In this document: positions 16,259 to 21,565 of the stretch, piece by piece
Layout: every line of letters begins with the position of its first letter
Position numbering within the stretch: the stretch's first letter is position 1
Assembly (NCBI GenBank): GCA_020425885.1
Contig: JAGQRA010000608.1
Coordinates: 1 to 21,565 of the forward strand
DNA from: Planctomycetota bacterium
GTDB taxonomy: Bacteria; Planctomycetota; UBA1135; UBA2386
Length of the DNA: 21,565 nucleotides
Reading direction: 5' to 3'
Translations under genes and position numbers: made by a program
The notes under the pieces: generated by a model
The model's input: the letters and a program-made list of their open reading frames with translations, nothing else
Databases searched by the model: none
Told to the model about the DNA's origin: nothing

Positions 16259-16325
16259 GGCGTCGTGGACGTCGATTGGAACGCCATCGCCGGGGCGGGC
16301 CAACCCCGAAGCCCGGAGTTCGACC

Positions 16326-18182
16326 TCATTCGACCGGGAGGACGAGAACCGGTTGCGTCTGGCCGCGAACGAACAGGCGCCCGGTGGCACCCTTGGCATC
16401 GGGCACGGCCACGATCACCGTCGTTCGGCAGGGCGCCGTCGCCAGCGCCCGGAAGCCGCCATCGCGCAGCTCGAGGTCGAGCTGTTGCCCGGCCCGTGCC
16501 GGCCACAGCACCGAGCGCCCATCGCGCCAGCGGCCGAGATCGCGGGCCGCTTCCGGGAACGGCGGCAACGAGCCGCGACCGCGCCGCCAGTAGAGGCGGA
16601 AGCCGTCGGTGCCAGGCCGATCACCGGCGACCGCAGGAATCACGAATCGGGCGACCTCGACGAGATCGCGTTCGGGCGCGAAGTCTGGCGCGAACCAATG
16701 GCCGTTGGCGTGGGGCAGGCGCGGGTCGGTGGCGAACTGCACCGGGTTGTCGATCACGAACCGGATCCGTTCGTCGTCGAGCCAGGCCGCGAGCCGGCCC
16801 GCGCGCAACGCGGCGAACGCGCGCGCATCGACGACCCCGTCGAGATTGAGCACGGCGCGATGAACCGCCTGGCCCGCGCGCAGCACAGCGGCTTCGAAGG
16901 TGAGGATGCCAGAATTGAAGCAACCGACGCGCTCGGCCGCGGGCAGCACCTCCGCCAGATGACACCCGGCCAGCGCCATCGCCTGCTGACCGGCCAGCGG
17001 TTCGGGTCGCACGCGCGGCAGATCGAACAGTTGCGACAACGCGAACGCCAACACCACCCATGGCAGCCGACCACAGCGCAGCAGCGCGACCGTGGCGACG
17101 ACGACCAGCGGCGCCGCGTAGTAGTCGCGCGGGTACCAACGCACGGCCCAGTGCACGACGACGATGGCCGCGAGCCCGACGAACAACGCCAGCAGCGGCC
17201 GCGATACGGATCGGCGGCGCGACGCCGGCCACAGTGCGAGCCCGAGGGCGGCGAAGCCGGCGACGCGGAGATCCGAGGCTCCCGAGACGGCGGCGCAGCC
17301 GACGGCGACCGCCGGCACCGCGCGCAGCACCCGCGGCCACCACGGCCGCACCAGCAGCACGACGGTGAGCCCCGAACCCATCGCCGAGGCCAGCGCCCAC
17401 GGGCCGCCGAGGATGACCGGGCGCGAGAACCACCACCACTTCGCGGCACTCTCGGCGAACGTCGGCAGCAGCGCGGCATGGTTGCTGTGCCACAGCCAGG
17501 CCATCGGCGCGGCCGCGTCGGGCATCACACCGCCGCCGAGCGCGAGGTTGCAGGCGAAGTGGACGAGCACGACACCGATCGGCGTCCACAGCCCACGCCA
17601 CCACTGGCGCCCGTGCCGCACGAGCGACAGCGACGCCACGACGAACAGCAGGTCGCTGCGCGCCAGGCTGGCGAGCAGCCCGAGCACCGCGAACCTCGTT
17701 TCGGATGCGCGGCGCGCCCGCCACAGCATGACGAGCAACAACATCGCCAGCGCGGTCTCCTGCCCGTTCTGACACTCGCGCAGCAGCAGCGGGTTGCCGA
17801 GCCAGCACAGCGCGGCGCAACGCGAAAGCACGGCATCGCGCGACGAACGCGCGACCAGCACCGCGGCACAGCAGTGCAGCAAGAGGCCGAGCCACGGCGC
17901 GACCAGCGGCAGCACCTGGGCGCCGAAGCCGAACGCGACCAAGGCCAGGCACGAACTCCACAGCAGCTGCACCCCGCTCGTGCAGACGCCGTCGCTGACC
18001 GAAGGGCCGCGACCGGCGGCGACGTTCGCCGCCCAGGCGAACTCGTAGTAGGCGTCGTCACGCAGCCGGTCGGTGAGGTCGGGCGCGACGTCGAGGCCAT
18101 GGACGAGTCCGACGATCGCGGCGAGCGCGGCGAGCGCCAGCTGCAGCCGCCCGAGCCAGGGTCGCGACCTGGCCATCTTCAT
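16326..18182 (-). CDS. Multi-pass membrane glycosyltransferase-like protein (GT-C fold)
   Basis: 618 residues from ATG at 18180-18182, which overlaps the upstream hydrolase stop as ATGA (18179-18182). The first two-thirds contain about ten or more hydrophobic segments. After the first segment comes RDDAYYEFAWAANVAAGRGP then TSGVQLLW, which fits the GT-C pattern D-D-A-x-Y-Y-x-x-x-A-x-N-x-A-x-G-x-G, with the Asp pair (42-43) as the likely catalytic site facing the periplasm. GQETALAMLLL and LARSDLLF match other conserved positions of this group. The last roughly 180 residues are soluble and probably extracytoplasmic. Such proteins move sugars from polyprenyl-phosphate donors to lipids, glycans or proteins. 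The lipid-phosphate-sugar donor could come from the DPM1-like enzyme at 1946-2845 (inference). Confidence 0.75.
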   Translation of the reverse strand: MKMARSRPWLGRLQLALAALAAIVGLVHGLDVAPDLTDRLRDDAYYEFAWAANVAAGRGPSVSDGVCTSGVQLLWSSCLALVAFGFGAQVLPLVAPWLGLLLHCCAAVLVARSSRDAVLSRCAALCWLGNPLLLRECQNGQETALAMLLLVMLWRARRASETRFAVLGLLASLARSDLLFVVASLSLVRHGRQWWRGLWTPIGVVLVHFACNLALGGGVMPDAAAPMAWLWHSNHAALLPTFAESAAKWWWFSRPVILGGPWALASAMGSGLTVVLLVRPWWPRVLRAVPAVAVGCAAVSGASDLRVAGFAALGLALWPASRRRSVSRPLLALFVGLAAIVVVHWAVRWYPRDYYAAPLVVVATVALLRCGRLPWVVLAFALSQLFDLPRVRPEPLAGQQAMALAGCHLAEVLPAAERVGCFNSGILTFEAAVLRAGQAVHRAVLNLDGVVDARAFAALRAGRLAAWLDDERIRFVIDNPVQFATDPRLPHANGHWFAPDFAPERDLVEVARFVIPAVAGDRPGTDGFRLYWRRGRGSLPPFPEAARDLGRWRDGRSVLWPARAGQQLDLELRDGGFRALATAPCRTTVIVAVPDAKGATGRLFVRGQTQPVLVLPVE

Positions 18183-18997
18183 CGACCGCGAAGGAACGCG
18201 CCGATGCGAGCCCCGACCTCCGTGGTGGGTTCGAGCGGCAGGTCGTTGTGACCGGCGCCGGGCACCCGCACCATCTCCTTCTCGATCTCCTTCTCGCCGC
18301 CCAGCGCGGCGAACAGTCGGGCGCCGAGTTCGATCGGCACCACCGAGTCGGCCTCGCCGTGCACGACGAACGCCGGGCAGGTCACCGCGCCCGCCGATTC
18401 GATGTTGTCGAAGCGATGCCGCAACATGAGCGACAGCGGCAACCACCAGAAGCGCGCCCCGGCCGCATCGAGCATGTTCGTCGGCGGCGCCGCCAGCAAC
18501 AGCCGTTCGAACTGCCCCTGGGCGGCGAGACGAACGGCGCAGAACGTGCCGAGCGAGATGCCGCCGCCCACCAACGGCACGCCGAGTTCGCGGGCACGGG
18601 CAGCGGCGTAGACGACCGACCGCTCGGCGATCGCATGGAACGCGGCGACCCCGGGTTCGCCGGCGCTGCCGCCGTAGCCCGGGTACTCAGGGCAGACGAC
18701 GGCGAGGCCGTGCCTGCCGAACATGGCGGCGCGCCGGCCGGCGCTGCGCAGATCCTCACCGTTGCCGACGAAGAACAGCAGCACCGCGGCGGGCGCCTCG
18801 GGCACGAACTCCGCGACCCGGAACGGACCGGCAGGGCCGTCGAGGCTGATGGTTGCGACCCCGGCCGCCTCGATGACGCGGGCACCGTGACCGGCACCGG
18901 GGAACACGATCCGGTCCTGCAACAGCCAGAGTCCGACCAGTAGCAGGAGGTAGCAACCGGCGACGAGGAGGGACAGGATCAACAGACGACGGCGCAT
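18179..18997 (-). CDS. Membrane-anchored alpha/beta hydrolase
   Basis: 272 residues from ATG 18997 (MRRRLLILSLL); a GTG at 19021 would add eight residues before the basic start and is less likely. One N-terminal hydrophobic segment (about 5-26) anchors the protein. The hydrolase core has FFVGNGED (oxyanion region), EYPGYGGS, the nucleophile elbow GISLG with Ser148, the acid Asp217 in HGEADSVVP, and His250 in GAGHNDL. This is the order of the Bem46/ABHD13-like serine hydrolases with an N-terminal anchor; the natural ester or amide substrate is unknown. It is the first gene of the minus-strand cluster and is translationally coupled to the GT-C gene. Confidence 0.85.
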   Translation of the reverse strand: MRRRLLILSLLVAGCYLLLLVGLWLLQDRIVFPGAGHGARVIEAAGVATISLDGPAGPFRVAEFVPEAPAAVLLFFVGNGEDLRSAGRRAAMFGRHGLAVVCPEYPGYGGSAGEPGVAAFHAIAERSVVYAAARARELGVPLVGGGISLGTFCAVRLAAQGQFERLLLAAPPTNMLDAAGARFWWLPLSLMLRHRFDNIESAGAVTCPAFVVHGEADSVVPIELGARLFAALGGEKEIEKEMVRVPGAGHNDLPLEPTTEVGARIGAFLRGR

Positions 18998-19081
18998 CGA
19001 CGACGGCCGAGACGATACCACGTCTCGGCGCGGTCACGACCGTTCATGCAGAGCAGACGATGGCGCTCCCCACCCAGCTTC

Positions 19082-20830
19082 CTAATAGCTGCTGCGATAC
19101 TGATCCCACATGCGACCGGTCCACGGCAACCACTCCCGCGTCCAACCGTGGGGTTCCTGCACCGTGAAGCGGTCCATGTAGTCGAACAGCGCCGGGTGGT
19201 TCCACTCCTGGACCAGGCCCATGACGTGGACGCAGAGGATGCCGCCGATCCAGGCATTGGCCGTGCAGCAGCGGCGATACGGGTCCTGGCCCCAGGGCTC
19301 GTGATCGCTCAACGGCCAGTGCACGTGCGAGAAGCCGAACTCCGGCAGCCCGACGTGCTGCTGTGTGTAGCCGCCGTAACCCCAGTTCCACTGGTTGGCA
19401 CCGGTCTGCTCGACGTAGAAGGTCTGGCCGTCCTCACCGAAGTGGATCTCGAAGCTGCCGTCCTGGTTGCGATACGAGCGGTGCGTGTGGCCGACGTTCA
19501 GCATGTCGGCATCGTGGAGCAGGCGACCGGCGAACAGGATCGGCCACTTGCGACCCGAACCGTGACCGCCGACCCCTTCCCAGTAGCAGCCGTTCTTGAC
19601 GTTGCCCCAGAAATCGATGCCGATCTGCACGAGGCGGATCAGCAAGGTGCGGCGCTCGGCCCGCGTCAGGGCCAGGTTGCAGAGCAGCGTGGCCTGGTTG
19701 TAGGCGGCCGAGAAGTCGCGACCGTAGTCGGGCATGTTCTCGACCGGGTGCATGTAGCGGCTCGGCCAACCCGGGCTGTGATCGAGCCACGGCCGTTGGA
19801 ACTGCGCCTCCTCCGTCGCGATCACCGGCATGCCGGCGGCCGGCTGGAGCGCCGAGAGCACGTTCCAATCCAGGTGCGAGGTGTCGTATCGCACCTCGTG
19901 ATCCGGCCCGGCATACGGCGGGCGGAACGAGCCGCCGGCGGGCACCACCGCCAGGCAGGTCAACACGCTGCAGGTCCGGATTTGCGGCACGAAGGCCGGG
20001 TCGGTGTTGCTGATGACCTTGATCAGACACTGATTCGGCTGCAGCGTGATCGGGATGGACGCCGACAGGCCCAACGCCACATTGAGCGCCGGCAGGTAGA
20101 GGTGACCGTTGCCCGAGCCGTACAGCCCGCTGTCGTAGCCGTGGTCCTGGGTCGACGGATCCGGATTGATCATCGCGCCGTTCAGCACCCGGCCGGAGAC
20201 AGTGGTGCACGGTGGCGTCATCGCCGTGATCCGCGCCGGGCCGATCACGAACCAGTCGCCGTTGACGAACCGACCGGCCTGCACCGGGGCGGCGAACTGG
20301 TAGGTGATGCCGAACTGGCTGATCGATGAGACCATGCTGGTCGCCGTCGGCATCGGTCCGATGTGGGCCGCGAGCCCCTTGCTCCAGGCCAGCCCGACGG
20401 AGTTCGCGGTCGGGGAGAACACCGCCACCTGCATCGCCAGTTCCTGACCGACGAGGCCGGACACCAACGGTAGGCCGAAAGCGGCGGTCATGGACCCGCT
20501 TCCGCAGGTGAAGGGGACCGCCGCGTCGGGGGACACCAGCAGATCGCAGCCGGGCATGCCGAATCCCTGCAGACTCACCGGCAGGCGAGTCGCATTCCAC
20601 CAGTGGCGCGACCAGCCGGAATAGAGAACGCCGGCCGATTGAGCCGGCAGATTCGAGATGCCGAGCACGGAAGTCGCCCCTGGCCGCAGCGAGTCGCTGA
20701 GCGACAAACGAGGGTCAACTTGCGAACACCCACTTCCGAAGAGAACGACACCGGGCGGCAGCTGCTGGGCCTGACCCAGGACCGGCGCAAGCAGCAGAAG
20801 GCCCCACGCCATCGAGGATATGACTGACAT
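19082..20830 (-). CDS. Secreted protein of unknown function with N-terminal planctomycete-type module
   Basis: 582 residues. Start ATG 20830 has AAGG about 8 nt upstream; ATG 20812 is an alternative. The signal peptide is MSVISSMAWGLLLLAPVLGQAQ. Residues of about 26-158 match the module seen at the C-terminus of two other proteins here, with GSGC at its start (Cys35) and GFGMPGC (Cys95) in the middle. Residues of about 170-300 look like a beta-rich domain (NGDWFVIGPARIT). The C-terminal half is probably helical with aromatic-rich conserved-looking stretches such as GGHGSGRKWPILFAGRLL, DYGRDFSAAYNQ and a tail rich in Trp, His and Asp. It reminds me of helical toroid domains of polysaccharide lyases or hydrolases, but I cannot name a family or catalytic residues. 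The start of the downstream hydrolase gene lies 84 nt beyond its stop. Confidence 0.75.
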   Translation of the reverse strand: MSVISSMAWGLLLLAPVLGQAQQLPPGVVLFGSGCSQVDPRLSLSDSLRPGATSVLGISNLPAQSAGVLYSGWSRHWWNATRLPVSLQGFGMPGCDLLVSPDAAVPFTCGSGSMTAAFGLPLVSGLVGQELAMQVAVFSPTANSVGLAWSKGLAAHIGPMPTATSMVSSISQFGITYQFAAPVQAGRFVNGDWFVIGPARITAMTPPCTTVSGRVLNGAMINPDPSTQDHGYDSGLYGSGNGHLYLPALNVALGLSASIPITLQPNQCLIKVISNTDPAFVPQIRTCSVLTCLAVVPAGGSFRPPYAGPDHEVRYDTSHLDWNVLSALQPAAGMPVIATEEAQFQRPWLDHSPGWPSRYMHPVENMPDYGRDFSAAYNQATLLCNLALTRAERRTLLIRLVQIGIDFWGNVKNGCYWEGVGGHGSGRKWPILFAGRLLHDADMLNVGHTHRSYRNQDGSFEIHFGEDGQTFYVEQTGANQWNWGYGGYTQQHVGLPEFGFSHVHWPLSDHEPWGQDPYRRCCTANAWIGGILCVHVMGLVQEWNHPALFDYMDRFTVQEPHGWTREWLPWTGRMWDQYRSSY

Positions 20831-21058
20831 TGCGGCGCCTTACGCACAACATCATCGCCATGGCTTCTCAATCCGGGACCGCTGCCTCGGTCGCCCCCAC
20901 CTCGCCGGGAAGAACGGGCCAATGACTGCGTCGAAGACCCGTCCGATGCCGGACACCCGCTGCGATTGGTTTCTGCGTAAGCTCTGCAGGCGATAGCACG
21001 CAAAGCTTCGGCTGAACGTAATGCAAATGCTGGAACCCGCCATGAACGAGGCTGCATC
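20831..21058. other. Divergent intergenic region, no gene seen
   Basis: 228 nt between the divergent starts at 20830 (-) and 21059 (+). It must hold promoters for both genes, but I cannot pick convincing -35/-10 pairs. It contains a 3-bp UUCG-type mini hairpin (AGC-TTCG-GCT, near 21003-21012) and a six-codon upstream reading frame at 21042-21062. Confidence 0.5.
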
Positions 21059-21062
21059 ATGA
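21042..21062 (+). other. Six-codon upstream reading frame overlapping the next start
   Basis: ATG AAC GAG GCT GCA TCA TGA encodes MNEAAS. Its stop overlaps the ATG at 21059 as ATGA, and its GAGG doubles as the ribosome binding site of the next gene. It has no clear ribosome binding site of its own, so translation is doubtful. Confidence 0.2.
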
Positions 21063-21565
21063 ACAAGCAGTCCTTCTGGATCCGCGTCATCGCGGTCGCG
21101 GCGACGGTTCTGGGCATTGCGATCCTCTTCTTCGGCAGCAACGCCGGCTCCACACCCGAACCGCAACCGAGCGAAGTCGCGCCTCCCGGACCCGAACCGG
21201 CCGCGGCCTCGGAGTCGATCTCGGCACCCGAGACGGCCTCGACCGAGGCGACTTCGCCGGCACCGATCCGCGTGCCGACCCAACCGGCGGCCTCGTTGTC
21301 CCTGACCGAGCGGATGGCGGCCTACCCGCAAGGCATCAGTGGCCGCGTCATGGACGAACGCGGACACCCGCTGGCCGGGGCCGAGGTCTACCTGCTCGAG
21401 AGCGCGCGCAACGACGCGCTGGCCCTGCCGGTGCTGCAGCAACAAGGCCTGCTCATGGGGCCGGTGGCCGAGACCCGCTCGGCGAACGACGGCACCTTCG
21501 CCTTGGGGCTGCAGCTCGCGACCGACAAGCTCTACGAGGTGCGCCTGACGTCCAAGCATCACGCC
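21059..21565 (+). CDS. Membrane-anchored protein with carboxypeptidase-regulatory-like domain, 5' part
   Basis: The first 169 residues; the gene runs off the right edge. The start ATG 21059 is preceded by GAGG at 21048-21051. Residues of about 6-26 are one membrane segment (IRVIAVAATVLGIAILFF), followed by a Pro/Ala/Glu/Ser-rich linker to about residue 88. From about residue 92 a carboxypeptidase-regulatory-like beta-sandwich begins: GISGRVMDERGHPLAGAEVYL, later ANDGTFAL, the typical G-x-V-x-D-x-x-G-x-P-l-x-g-A-x-V followed by t-d-x-x-G-x-F. Such proteins are extracytoplasmic and often carry tandem copies used for adhesion or structural support. A lipobox is not seen. The C-terminal content is unknown. 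Confidence 0.75.
   Translation, partial: MNKQSFWIRVIAVAATVLGIAILFFGSNAGSTPEPQPSEVAPPGPEPAAASESISAPETASTEATSPAPIRVPTQPAASLSLTERMAAYPQGISGRVMDERGHPLAGAEVYLLESARNDALALPVLQQQGLLMGPVAETRSANDGTFALGLQLATDKLYEVRLTSKHHA

Noticed and set aside
14819..16849. 676-codon plus-strand open frame opposite the CBS and fbp genes
   Set aside because: It lies antisense to two clearly conserved genes, its product is low-complexity and rich in Arg, His, Ala, Gly and Asp, and it has no domain pattern. It is a high-GC shadow.
16239..18251. 670-codon plus-strand open frame opposite the GT-C gene
   Set aside because: The product is dominated by Arg, Gln, His and Glu with no folding pattern, and the opposite strand has a coherent membrane protein.

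Overview
The window is a high-GC bacterial chromosome segment with tightly packed genes and frequent strand switches. I infer a member of the Planctomycetota. The reasons are three secreted proteins sharing a Cys-containing beta-rich module of the kind common in planctomycete secretomes, a Tat-exported sugar isomerase-like lipoprotein, a surface protein with a carboxypeptidase-regulatory-like domain, and a decayed integrase-core transposase of a type frequent in that phylum. No rRNA or marker gene fixes the lineage, so this is an inference.

Layout. 1-178: end of an M1-type metallopeptidase gene (+). 252-1931: secreted sialidase-like propeller protein (+). 1946-2845: DPM1-like GT2 glycosyltransferase (-). 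3002-3319: single-domain rhodanese (+). 3351-6080: a three-gene minus-strand operon with a Tat lipoprotein TIM-barrel isomerase, a DapC-like aminotransferase and a sulfotransferase. 6228-6791: elongation factor P (+) with an unusual Asn at the tRNA-facing tip. 6804-8039: larC (-). 8209-9705: secreted HEAT-repeat protein (+). Between the last two lies a three-copy 17-bp iterated motif.

9759-14144 (-) is the most interesting part. It is a coupled three-gene operon coding for a secreted galactose/glyoxal-oxidase-like copper-radical oxidase with all ligand residues present, an FG-GAP/VCBS-type secreted protein, and a membrane-anchored protein of unknown function. The oxidase has a near-perfect Shine-Dalgarno sequence and ATG at 14144, but a 12-nucleotide G tract in its signal-peptide region puts the ATG out of frame with the rest of the gene. 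With 11 G the gene would be continuous. This is either a phase-variable contingency tract or a homopolymer error. A leader hairpin abuts the ribosome binding site, and a competing pairing could mask it. A decayed transposase lies directly upstream.

14495-18997 (-) is a housekeeping cluster: an alpha/beta hydrolase, a GT-C-like membrane glycosyltransferase overlapping it by 4 nt, class I fructose-1,6-bisphosphatase, and a two-CBS-domain protein with a histone-H1-like basic tail. 19082-20830 (-) is a secreted protein of unknown function with the shared module at its N-terminus. 21059 to the window end (+) is the start of a membrane-anchored protein with a carboxypeptidase-regulatory-like domain. 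I see no tRNA, rRNA, CRISPR array, intact insertion sequence or prophage gene.
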